A stretch of DNA of 64,000 nt from DAOUKH01 sp965219875. GTDB lineage: Bacteria; Chloroflexota; Dehalococcoidia; SHYB01. The notes beneath the pieces are model-generated. The model had not been told where the DNA came from. It saw nothing but the letters and a program-made list of their open reading frames with translations, and searched no databases. The translations under genes and the position numbers were made by a program. This document shows positions 41,885-50,082 of the stretch, piece after piece; within the stretch, counting starts at the first letter, position 1, and every line of letters begins with the position of its first letter. Where the stretch lies: assembly GCA_965219875.1 (NCBI GenBank), contig CBDCOW010000003.1, positions 744,001 to 808,000 on the forward strand, given 5' to 3'.

Positions 41885-42808
41885 CTACAGGGCACCTTTG
41901 TTGAAGAGGCGCATGCCGCGGATGCCGACATAGCTATCTCGCCGATCCCGGCGGTCAACGTGGCGACGGTCCCTCAGCGCAGCCCGCTCAGATATCCGGG
42001 CGGCAAGACCTGGCTTGTCCCCCACATTCGAGCCTGGCTATCGACGGGCGCTCCCGCGCCGAGACTGCTGATTGAGCCGTTTGCCGGCGGGGGCATCGCC
42101 TCGCTCACGGCCGTCATGGAAGAGCTTGTCGACCGATGCCTGATGGCCGAGATTGACCCCGATGTCGCCGCGTTCTGGCACGCCGCGCTTCGTCATGGCC
42201 CCGAATTGTCCGAGCGCGTGACGCGATTCATGCTAACGCGGGAGTCAGTCCAAGAGTTGGCCCTTCAACACCCGCATGACGTTGTGGACCACGGCTTCCG
42301 CACACTCGTCCTTAACCGGACGCGCCGCGGAGGCATACTGGCCCCCGGCGCGTCACTGACCCGAGTAGGGGAGAACGGCAACGGCGTCGCATCGCGCTGG
42401 TACCCGAACACCCTAGCGAAGCGCCTTCGCGGAATCGCGAACTACGCTGATCGAATCGGCTTCTGCGAGACAGACGGCATGCGCCTTTTGGAAGCCCTCC
42501 TAGGTCGTCTCGGCGAGGAAGCAGCAGTATTCGTTGATCCGCCCTACACCGCAGGCGGGAAGCGAGCGGGTACGCGCCTCTATACTCATAGCATCATCGA
42601 TCACGCGCGCCTATTCGAGATGCTAGCCGAGAGCAGCGTCAATTTCTTGATGACCTACGACCGTGCGCCAGAGATCGTGGAACTGATTCAACGGCATGGT
42701 TTCTCCGCCGTTAAAGTGATGATGAAGAACACACATCACGCCCGGCACCCCGAGTTGGTTATCACCCGCCAACCGGTCTTTGTGGAGCGAGGCCCCAGCA
42801 CACAATGA
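41870..42808 (+). CDS. D12-class N6-adenine DNA methyltransferase (R-M system 2)
   Basis: 312 residues. N-terminal SPLRYPGGKTWLVPHI, AdoMet motif IEPFAGGGIASL, acidic motif MAEIDPDVAAFW and catalytic DPPY in VFVDPPYTAGGKR. The N-terminus (about 35 residues) is longer than usual and could start later. The stop overlaps the endonuclease start (ATGA). It should methylate the target of the next gene's product. Different in sequence from the system 1 enzyme. Confidence 0.9.
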   Translation: MTQAGLQGTFVEEAHAADADIAISPIPAVNVATVPQRSPLRYPGGKTWLVPHIRAWLSTGAPAPRLLIEPFAGGGIASLTAVMEELVDRCLMAEIDPDVAAFWHAALRHGPELSERVTRFMLTRESVQELALQHPHDVVDHGFRTLVLNRTRRGGILAPGASLTRVGENGNGVASRWYPNTLAKRLRGIANYADRIGFCETDGMRLLEALLGRLGEEAAVFVDPPYTAGGKRAGTRLYTHSIIDHARLFEMLAESSVNFLMTYDRAPEIVELIQRHGFSAVKVMMKNTHHARHPELVITRQPVFVERGPSTQ

Positions 42809-43692
42809 GCGAGGCTCGTTACTCCATAGCCGAGTGGTATGGGCATCCCTTGCGCAGCTTGTCGCCCGAGCGGCGGCGTACACTAGCGAAGGCGGCGTTA
42901 GAGGAGAGCCGCACGACACCTGCCTGTCCGTTTCAGCAAGGTCGTCCGCCATGCAGCAAGCGTGGCGGCGTCTGCTCTCTGCAGCGCTACGATCAAGACA
43001 ACGACGGACTCCTTGGTTCTCCCAAGGGCGATCCCGTCATCGTGTGCCCGTCAAGGTTTGAAGAGAAACAAGCCATAGTTCACTGGCTTGCTGAGATTGT
43101 CGACTTTGCATCGAGCAAGACGATGGTTGCGCGCGAGGTCCCATTCATGCAGGGGACCAGCACGGGCAAGTCGGCGGGAAAGATTGACCTTGTAGTTGCC
43201 GAGACATCCGCTGGCGCCCTTGCTTGGTATGGCCTGGAATTTCAGGCGGTGTACTTTTCAGGCAAGGGTATGCAGCTTGAGTTCAGAGCCCTCCGCAACC
43301 ACAAGCTCGCCGCACCGCCCTTTCCACGCGCAATCCGGCGTCCGGATTGGCGATCCTCAAGCGCGAAACGTCTCATGCCACAGCTACAGGTGAAGGTTCC
43401 GACCCTTCGCCGGTGGGGGTCAAAGATCGCTGTGGCCGTAGACCGGCCCTTCTTTGACGCGATTGGCGGCCCCAGTCCTTCCCCAAGCACCGACCTCAAC
43501 GATGGCGACGTCATTTGGCTGGTCCCGACACTCACGCCCGACGATGCCGGACGCTACCAACTGTCGCGAGGGCACTGGGAAGTACTGACGTTGGAGCAGT
43601 CGAGCGACAAACTCCTCGCGGCAAAGACAGTGCGCAGAGAGGCCTTCGAGCAAACGCTTCGCGCCAAGCTCGAACCATTGGGCCCCGGCTAG
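42805..43692 (+). CDS. NotI-like type II restriction endonuclease (R-M system 2)
   Basis: 295 residues. The N-terminus reads SIAEWYGHPLRSLS, then CPFQQGRPPCSKRGGVCSL and VIVCPSRFEE. NotI has the same order (IAEFFGH, CPF...C...GVC, VCPNR), including four cysteines that in NotI bind an iron atom. The nuclease core is probably SAGKIDLVVAE (D) followed by YGLEFQAVYFSGKG (E-x-Q in the NotI style). ATG 42805 overlaps the methyltransferase stop. Its partner is an adenine methyltransferase, so its target must contain adenine, unlike the all-G/C NotI site. Confidence 0.82.
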   Translation: MSEARYSIAEWYGHPLRSLSPERRRTLAKAALEESRTTPACPFQQGRPPCSKRGGVCSLQRYDQDNDGLLGSPKGDPVIVCPSRFEEKQAIVHWLAEIVDFASSKTMVAREVPFMQGTSTGKSAGKIDLVVAETSAGALAWYGLEFQAVYFSGKGMQLEFRALRNHKLAAPPFPRAIRRPDWRSSSAKRLMPQLQVKVPTLRRWGSKIAVAVDRPFFDAIGGPSPSPSTDLNDGDVIWLVPTLTPDDAGRYQLSRGHWEVLTLEQSSDKLLAAKTVRREAFEQTLRAKLEPLGPG

Positions 43693-44004
43693 GATCTCCT
43701 CTCCGCGCCCCGCCCTCACCCCAACCCTCTCCCAGCGGAGACGTTTGCGTAACCGGGGTGACTGGCCGCGAGGGTGGCGGACTTCGATAACCCGCGGCGG
43801 TTGCGAGGCGGCCCCTCATCTCAATCTTCTCCCGCTGGGAGAAGAGGCAAGACCTCCCGGCCCCACCCATGCCTGAGCCCGCAGGCGGGTTACGCGAAGG
43901 TCTCCAGCGGGCCAGGGGGCCGGAGGGGACGGGCGCCCACAAGGGACGCCCCTACGGGAGGGGTGGATTCCCGCGTGCGTGGGAATGACGGGTGGCGGTG
44001 GCGG
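43693..44004. repeat. Composite intergenic repeat, inverted relative to the block at 40.9-41.3 kb
   Basis: A 312-base gap without a gene. Modules seen: AGACGTTTGCGTAACC near 43739, then GGCCCCTCATCTCAATCTTC with its TTCTCCC/GGGAGAA hairpin and AGACCTCCCGGCC (43812-43865), the reverse of block 40961. Next come GGGTTACGCGAAGGTCTCC near 43886, the GGCGCCC/GGGACGCCCC palindrome (43929-43960), and a GATTCCCGCG/GTGGGAATGACGG palindrome (43965-43992). It separates convergent genes and closes the second R-M locus. Confidence 0.88.
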
Positions 44005-46701
44005 CTACGCCTTGGCGATCTCGACGGGGAAGCGCTTGGCGCGGGAGAAAGGTGTGAGCGCGCCCGGCGTGGGCTTGTTCCAGATGTTGGTCACCATCTT
44101 CTGGTGCGGCAAGGTCAGCAGGGCAATGCCGGGGGCGGCGCGTCCGTTCACCCGGGCCTTCGCGGAGACCTCGCCCATGGCGGCGATGAGGGTGACCGCG
44201 TCGCCGTCCTCTATCGACAGGCGGCGGGCGTCGGCGGCGTTGAGCTCGACCGCCGCCGCGCCGTCGAGCTCGACGGTCCCCTTGATCTCGCGCACGACGG
44301 CGGCGAGGGCGACCATGCCGTCCTCGTCCACGCGGGCCGGCGCGGGCAGCGGCAAGAACCGTCCGATGCCGCGCATGAATTGGGAGACGTGGAGCATCGG
44401 CGTGCCCGGATCGTCCTTGGAGCGGCAAGGCCACTGCAGGGGACGGTCATCGAGACGGTCGTAGGAGACGCCGGCGTAGGCTGGGACCACGCGGGCGATC
44501 TCGTCCATGATCTCCGCCGGGCTGTCGTAGGAGAAGCCGGCGGCACCCATGCGCTCGGCCAGGCCGGCGATGGCGCGCCACGCGGGTCGGCACTCGCCCA
44601 GCGGCGCGATGGCCGGACGCACGCGCTGCACCCGCCGCTCGAAGCTGGTCGAGGAGCCGTCGTTCTCCGCGAACGACGTGGCAGGCAGCGCGACAGTAAC
44701 GAACGGCTCAAGGTTGCGCAGGAAGGCCTCGTGGACGGCAAGGAATTCTAGCTTCGCGAAAGCCCGTGCAAGCTCGCCCGTGGGATCGGGCAGCACCTGG
44801 TTCTGTCCGATCATCACCACGGCCTTGATCTCTCCAGCGTCGATGGCGGCGGGCAGGTCGGGCAGGCCGACGCCGGGGCGGTCCGGCACGGGGCGTTCGG
44901 TATGCGCGCCGAGCCGGAGGCGGGCGCCGGCCTCGTCGAGGAACGCCCCGCCAGGGAGCAGGTGCGGCCTGCATCCCATGTCCTCGGCGCCCTGGCTGTT
45001 ACTTTCTCCCCGCAGCGGGTAGACACCGCCTCCGCGGACGCCGACGTTGCCGGTGAGCATCGCGAGCCCCGCGACGGCCGTCGCGAGCGCGCCGCCGCCG
45101 AGCAGCGCCGGGCTGAAGAGGAAGGAGGCCGGTCTCCGCGCCGCGAGAAGGCGCGCCGCCTGCCGTATCTGCTCGGCGGGCACGCCGGAGAGCGCCTCCA
45201 CGGCGTCGAGGGTGTACGGGGCCAGCGACTCGACGAAGCGGTCGATCTCCACCGCCCGCTTCTGCACCGCATCGGCGTCGAACAGGCCCTCGTCGACGAT
45301 GACCTTGGCGATTGCGCCGAGCACGGCGACCTCGGAGCCTGGAGCGCAGACGGCCTTCTCCGCCGCGAGCAGTCCGATCTCGGTGTCTCGGGGATCGATG
45401 ACGATCAGGTGAGCGCCACGGTTCACCGCCTCCTTGACCTGAAGACCGGCGACGGGGTGCTCGAAGGTTATGTCGGAATCGACGATGAGGACCGTCTTCG
45501 CGTCGTGCAGGTCCCACATCGAGTTGGTCGCCGCGGCGCTGCCGAAGGCGTCGGTGAGGGGATCGAGCGCGGAGGGCGGGCAGAGGGGATCGGGGAAGTC
45601 GACATTGGGGGAGCCGACGGCGCCGCGCGCGAACTTCTGGAGCAGGTAGTTGTCCTCGTTCGTGGCCTTGCCCGAGCCGAGGAAGGCAATCTCGCCGGGC
45701 TCGTACTTGCCCAGGGCCTCGGCGACGGCAGCGAGGGCGTCGTCCCACGACGCCGCTTCGAGGCCGTCCGCGCCCCGCACCATCGGCGTCATCAGGCGCT
45801 GCTTGCTATAGACCCACTTGTAGCCGAACTTGCCCTGGACGCACTCCTGACCGCGGCTCGCCTCACCGTCCACGTCGTGCGTGACTCGAATGAGCTTGCC
45901 GTCCGTAACGTTCAGGTTGAGCGAGCAGCCGACGCTGCACTGGGAGCAAGCCGAGGTGACCATCTCGTCGGCGCGCCCCGCCCACTTGCTGTCCTTCTCC
46001 GTGATGGCGCCCACGGGACAGACGTCGACGCAGAGGCCGCAGAAGGTGCAGCCGGACTCGGCGAGCGTCCCGCCCTGGGCGGTACCCACAATGGTGTCGT
46101 TGCCCCGCATCTCGAAGGTGATGGCGTTGACGCCCTCGATCTCGTCGCAGGCTCGGACGCACTTCCCGCAGACGATGCAGAGGTTCATGTCGTGGTCGAT
46201 GAAGGGATTGCGCGTCTCCAAGTCGAGGTTGCGGTACTGGTAGGGGAGCGGGACCTCGTTGAGCTTGACTGAGTAGGTCACGTCCTGAAGCTCGCAGCGC
46301 TCGTTCTGCGGACAGACGACGCAGCGGTCGGTCACGCTGACGTTGCGCAGGCAGACGTCGGTGGGGCCGCAGTGCTCGATGCGCCAGCAGGTGAGACAGC
46401 CGTGGGGGTGGCTTGACAGGGTGAGGGCGAGGATGTCGCGCCGTATCTCCTCGACGGGCCCCGGATTGGTGAGGACGGACATGCCCTCGCCGACGGTCGT
46501 GTGGCAGGCGGCGGGATAGCCCCGCCCTCCCTCGATTTCGACGACGCACATACGGCAGGCGCCGTAGGGTTTGAGGATGGGATGCCAGCAGAGGTATGGA
46601 ATGTATATCCCGTAGTCGCGCGCGGCCTCGATGATCGTCTGGCCCGGCTTGGCCTCGACCTCGACGCCGTCGATCTTGAGCTTGATCCTGTCGGTTGTCA
46701 T
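44005..46701 (-). CDS. NuoG/FdsA-like molybdopterin (W/Mo-bis-MGD) oxidoreductase alpha subunit
   Basis: 898 residues. [2Fe-2S] domain (C38, C49, C52, C66), then a double cysteine cluster region (HPHGCLTCWRIEHCGPTDVC; RCVVCPQNERCELQ), two [4Fe-4S] ferredoxin motifs (CIVCGKCVRAC at 175-185; CTFCGLCVDVCP at 218-229), the Mo-domain cluster CSQCSVGC at 252-259, then the Mo-bis-MGD domain. In formate dehydrogenases the active-site Sec/Cys is followed by His; here C374 is followed by Pro-Pro-Ser. With the two genes upstream it forms a NAD-linked FdsABG-like or related complex. ATG 46701; the longer frame is not coding. Confidence 0.85.
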   Translation of the reverse strand: MTTDRIKLKIDGVEVEAKPGQTIIEAARDYGIYIPYLCWHPILKPYGACRMCVVEIEGGRGYPAACHTTVGEGMSVLTNPGPVEEIRRDILALTLSSHPHGCLTCWRIEHCGPTDVCLRNVSVTDRCVVCPQNERCELQDVTYSVKLNEVPLPYQYRNLDLETRNPFIDHDMNLCIVCGKCVRACDEIEGVNAITFEMRGNDTIVGTAQGGTLAESGCTFCGLCVDVCPVGAITEKDSKWAGRADEMVTSACSQCSVGCSLNLNVTDGKLIRVTHDVDGEASRGQECVQGKFGYKWVYSKQRLMTPMVRGADGLEAASWDDALAAVAEALGKYEPGEIAFLGSGKATNEDNYLLQKFARGAVGSPNVDFPDPLCPPSALDPLTDAFGSAAATNSMWDLHDAKTVLIVDSDITFEHPVAGLQVKEAVNRGAHLIVIDPRDTEIGLLAAEKAVCAPGSEVAVLGAIAKVIVDEGLFDADAVQKRAVEIDRFVESLAPYTLDAVEALSGVPAEQIRQAARLLAARRPASFLFSPALLGGGALATAVAGLAMLTGNVGVRGGGVYPLRGESNSQGAEDMGCRPHLLPGGAFLDEAGARLRLGAHTERPVPDRPGVGLPDLPAAIDAGEIKAVVMIGQNQVLPDPTGELARAFAKLEFLAVHEAFLRNLEPFVTVALPATSFAENDGSSTSFERRVQRVRPAIAPLGECRPAWRAIAGLAERMGAAGFSYDSPAEIMDEIARVVPAYAGVSYDRLDDRPLQWPCRSKDDPGTPMLHVSQFMRGIGRFLPLPAPARVDEDGMVALAAVVREIKGTVELDGAAAVELNAADARRLSIEDGDAVTLIAAMGEVSAKARVNGRAAPGIALLTLPHQKMVTNIWNKPTPGALTPFSRAKRFPVEIAKA

Positions 46702-46718
46702 CGGTCGGCGCCCCTCAG

Positions 46719-48398
46719 TCAACCCGCCTGAACAGCCTCGTTTTGGAGCGAGGCTTCGAACTCGTCTTGGAAGTAGCGGTAGCCCGACTTGATCGGGTTC
46801 TCCGCGAGGTGCCCATGGGCGCACAGCGACGACTTCATCGTCTCGCCGATGACAAGCGCGGTGTCGAGCTCCTTGCGCGTCGCCTCTTTGCCGTGCAAGC
46901 GTTCAAGGATGTTGGCGATCTGGCGCGTGCCCAGCCTACAGGGGAAGCACTTGCCGCACGACTCCTCGGCGTTGAATTCGCCGAGCACGGCGGCGATCTC
47001 GACCACCGAGTCCGTCTCGTCGCCGACGATGATGCCGCCCGAGCCGAACATCGCGCCGGCGGCGATCATGGCGTCGAAGTCGATGGGCATGTCGAGCGAC
47101 GAGGCGGGGAGGAAACCGCCCAGCGGCCCCCCGGTCTGCAAGAACTTCAACGCCTTGCCGCCGGGGACGCCGCCGCCGAGCACTTCGATGACCTGGCGGA
47201 GCGTCACCCCGAAGGGTACCTCGTAGAGGCCGGGGCGGTTGACGCGGCCCGTTAGACAGACCAGGGCCGTACCCTTGCTTCGCTCGGTGCCGATGCCGGC
47301 GAACCAGTCGCCGCCGTTGGCCACGATGCTAGGGGCATAGGAATACGTCTTGACGTTGTTGATGTTCGACGGCTTCTGCCAGAGGCCGGCGGCGGCGGGG
47401 AACGGGGGCTTGTACCGGGGCATGGCCCGCTTCCCTTCGACGGCCTCCATCAGGGCGGTCTCCTCGCCGGAGACGTAGGACTCGCCGGTGAGGGAGATTT
47501 CGATGTCGAATTCGAAGTCCGTACCGAGGATGTTCTTGCCGAGCAGGCCGTGCTCGTAGGCCAAGTCGAGGGCGCGCTGTATGCGGTCGATGGGCAGGTC
47601 CCATCCCGTTCGTATGAAGATGAAGCCCTTGCCGCCGCCGGCCTTGGTGGCGTAGCCGGCGATGGTGATCCCTTCGATCACGCGGAAGGGATCGCTCTCG
47701 AGTAGGTGTTTGTCGTTGAACGCGCCGGAGTCGCCCTCCTCGGCGTTGCAGAGGTGGTACTTGGGAGGTCCGGGGGCGCCGATGAGGAACTTCCACTTCA
47801 TCGCCGCGGGGAAGGCCGCGCCGCCGCGCCCGCGCAGGTTCGACTTTTCGATCTCGCCGATGACGTCCTCGGGCGTCATGCCGCTCACGGCCTTCTCCAG
47901 TGCCGCGTAGCCGCCATTCGCGATGTAGTGCCACAGGTTGTCGGGCTCGATGACACCGCAGTTCTGGGTCGCCACCCGGCGCTGAAGTGAGAACTCTTCG
48001 CGGGAAAACAGGTCGGGGAGCCCGCCGTTTTCGAGATCGCCGATGGCTCCGAGGACGTCGGCGCCGTCGGGAATGGCGCCGTCGACCACGTAGCTTTCGA
48101 CTAGGGCCGCCGCGGAATCGGGCGTGACGTTGGCGAAATAGACGCGCGGCTTGCCCGGTCTGGTAATGCTGACAATGACTTCGGCGTAGTCGAGGCCCAA
48201 GCCGCCGGTCTCGCGGATATCGGCTTCGACGCCGGCGCGCGCGATGGCCGACTCAAGGGCTTCGATCACGTCCGGAGCGCCGGCGGCGAGGCCGTGGATT
48301 CCCATGCCGACGGCGATTTGGGTCCGCTCGGCGGGACGCGCGAAGGCCGCCCATTCCCGCTCGGCCCGCTCGGCGAGCTTCCCGAACGCCTCGGTCAT
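46719..48398 (-). CDS. NuoF/FdsB-like NADH-binding flavoprotein subunit
   Basis: 559 residues. N-terminal thioredoxin-like extension (1-115), then the FMN/NADH module with GRGGAAFPAAMKWKF and AEEGDSGAFNDKHLLESDP, the SLBB domain (LPIDRIQRAL, GRVNRPGLYEVPFG), and the C-terminal [4Fe-4S] motif ESCGKCFPCRLGTRQ. This fused layout is typical of FdsB, HndC and HoxF rather than complex I NuoF. ATG 48398 overlaps the NuoE-like stop. Passes electrons between NAD(H) and the alpha subunit. Confidence 0.93.
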   Translation of the reverse strand: MTEAFGKLAERAEREWAAFARPAERTQIAVGMGIHGLAAGAPDVIEALESAIARAGVEADIRETGGLGLDYAEVIVSITRPGKPRVYFANVTPDSAAALVESYVVDGAIPDGADVLGAIGDLENGGLPDLFSREEFSLQRRVATQNCGVIEPDNLWHYIANGGYAALEKAVSGMTPEDVIGEIEKSNLRGRGGAAFPAAMKWKFLIGAPGPPKYHLCNAEEGDSGAFNDKHLLESDPFRVIEGITIAGYATKAGGGKGFIFIRTGWDLPIDRIQRALDLAYEHGLLGKNILGTDFEFDIEISLTGESYVSGEETALMEAVEGKRAMPRYKPPFPAAAGLWQKPSNINNVKTYSYAPSIVANGGDWFAGIGTERSKGTALVCLTGRVNRPGLYEVPFGVTLRQVIEVLGGGVPGGKALKFLQTGGPLGGFLPASSLDMPIDFDAMIAAGAMFGSGGIIVGDETDSVVEIAAVLGEFNAEESCGKCFPCRLGTRQIANILERLHGKEATRKELDTALVIGETMKSSLCAHGHLAENPIKSGYRYFQDEFEASLQNEAVQAG

Positions 48399-48856
48399 GC
48401 CCCGCCTCCCGCTGTTGCGTCGAGGAGATGGCCCAGGCGGTCCGCGTTCAAGCGGCCCACGAGCCTACCATCGATCTTGCCTACGGGAGCAAGGGCGCAC
48501 GCTCCGGCGCACTCGAGGCCGCGGAGAGAGTATTTGCGGTCCTCGCTGTAGCCGTCGAACACGGCGCCGGCGAACGCCTCGGCCTGGCGCATCAGCCCTT
48601 TCGAGTCGAAGAGCTGGCACGACGGCCCCCAGCAGAGCTCGATGGTGTGGTCGCCGGGGGGCTCGAAGCGGAAGTGCGTGTAGAAGGTGGCGACGCCGTG
48701 GACTTCGTTGACCGAGGCGCCGGTGTACTCAGCGACGGCGGGGATGGCGTCAGGCGGGAGGTAGGTCAGCCGTTCCTGGATGCGAATGAGAGAAGAGAGG
48801 ACGGTAATCGTCCGCCCCTTCTGGGAGTCGAGAGTCTCCCGCATCTTGGGGTCCAT
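48395..48856 (-). CDS. NuoE/FdsG-like [2Fe-2S] subunit
   Basis: 153 residues, thioredoxin-like ferredoxin of the NuoE family. Ligands C75 and C80 (CWGPSC) and C116 and C120 (CAGAC) in canonical spacing, with GVATFYTHF before them. First gene of the three-gene transcript E-F-G. ATG 48856 after GACGCGGTCCGGCC on the minus strand has no strong ribosome site. Confidence 0.93.
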   Translation of the reverse strand: MDPKMRETLDSQKGRTITVLSSLIRIQERLTYLPPDAIPAVAEYTGASVNEVHGVATFYTHFRFEPPGDHTIELCWGPSCQLFDSKGLMRQAEAFAGAVFDGYSEDRKYSLRGLECAGACALAPVGKIDGRLVGRLNADRLGHLLDATAGGGA

Positions 48857-49228
48857 GGCCGGACCGCGTCCCTTCTGTCCGCAAGAGCGGCTGATTCGTG
48901 AAATACGGAACTAACGGGATGCTAGCACACCGGCCAAGGTGGAACAAGCAGAGACGGGCGGCGGAGGGAGCAGCGCCCTTCGGGCGCTCGCGCGCCTAGC
49001 GGCGCGCGCCCTCTCTCAGTCTCTCCCAGGGGAGACCTTTGCAAAACCGACTGGGGTCCTGGCGGGGGAAGCGGGAGGTGGCATTCCCTTAAGCCTTTCC
49101 CCCTCTGGGGGAAACTGAAAGAGGGCACGCGCCCAAAGGGCGCGTCGGAGGGGCGGGTGGGGGGTCTACGCCGACGTCCATGTAGCCCGCCCACCGAGTT
49201 ACGCAAAGGTCTCCAGGGGGAGAGAGGT
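48857..49228. repeat. Intergenic space with promoter region and composite repeat modules
   Basis: 372 bases without a gene. The first 90 bases next to the FdsG-like start probably hold its promoter. From about 48980 on it is repeat: CGCGCGCC-CTCTCTCAGTCTCTCCC..GGGGAGA (48999-49034), AGACCTTTGCAAAACC (49035-49050), AAGCCTTTCCCCCTCTGGGGGAAACTG (49090-49117), GAGTTACGCAAAGGTCTCC (49196-49214) and a further GGGGGAGAG. The same modules occur at 39, 41, 44 and 57 kb. Confidence 0.8.
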
Positions 49229-50041
49229 TTAAGGCGCTCCCCCTCTGGGGGGAGTGTGGGGCTCGCGGGTGAGGAGCCGGTAAAGGCTGCTGATGAGGCG
49301 TCCCCACAGGCGGGGCTCCGATCCCTTCCAAGCGGCCATCGACGCCTCGCCCTCGGCGACAGTGATGTGGAAGGCGGCGAAGCCATCGTCCCCGAGCACG
49401 CGCTTCACGTCGGCCTCGTTCTCCGAGATCCAGCCGCGCAGGCACTCGAAGTCGATGTCGTCGAACACCGGGATGCTTCCGTTGCGAAAAGCGGCGCGCC
49501 ACTGACCGGACGCGGGGAACGGAGTAACGACCGCCGACTCCAGGTCGACGATGATCATGTCGCCATGCCGGTTGCGGATCAAATTCGTGTGGGCGCGGGG
49601 GTTGCGAGGGTTGATCTGCCACACGCTCAGCCCCGCTGAGGCGAACATTTCGGCCAAGTCGCGGAGGAAGGCTTGCGCCTCGGCGTCGTTCTCGACTTTA
49701 TCGCCGGGAATAAGCTCGCTCACCAGGCGCCACCGTCCGCCGGTATGTTCCGTCGAGATCGGGGCCACCAGGTCTTTTCCGAAACGGCAGCGGGTGAGGA
49801 AGCCGGCAATGCCGCGCCGGTGGACGGCGGACGTCAGCGCCCGCTCGTTCGATTCGTAGGGGAATCGTGCCTGAAAAGAGAGCCAGTAGAGCAGCCGCAC
49901 AACAAAGGGCGGGGCGTACGTCTTGATCGCCTCGCCGCGCTCCGCGTCGAGGACGACGGTGCTGGCGATCGAGTGCTCCACGCGGGAGGCGCCGTTCGCC
50001 ATCGCCGCGCTTCGGCGCATCAGAATCTTGGAGGAAGGCAT
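49229..50041 (-). CDS. Kinase-like protein (phosphotransferase fold, HxNx(7)GxxxxxDxE motif)
   Basis: 270 residues. The catalytic-loop-like segment HTNLIRNRHGDMIIVDLESAV and the early lysine in EAIKTYAPPFVVRLLYWLSFQARFPYES recall aminoglycoside/LPS kinase-type phosphotransferases. No clear glycine loop is seen. ATG 50041 has GAAGGA-like sequence nearby; the upstream frame is antisense to the flippase gene. It lies downstream of the flippase-like gene on the same strand and may modify a lipid or sugar. Family call is tentative. Confidence 0.55.
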   Translation of the reverse strand: MPSSKILMRRSAAMANGASRVEHSIASTVVLDAERGEAIKTYAPPFVVRLLYWLSFQARFPYESNERALTSAVHRRGIAGFLTRCRFGKDLVAPISTEHTGGRWRLVSELIPGDKVENDAEAQAFLRDLAEMFASAGLSVWQINPRNPRAHTNLIRNRHGDMIIVDLESAVVTPFPASGQWRAAFRNGSIPVFDDIDFECLRGWISENEADVKRVLGDDGFAAFHITVAEGEASMAAWKGSEPRLWGRLISSLYRLLTREPHTPPRGGAP

Positions 50042-50082
50042 CGCGCCATAGCGTAGCGCAAAAGCAGTACCGGCGTGGGCGG

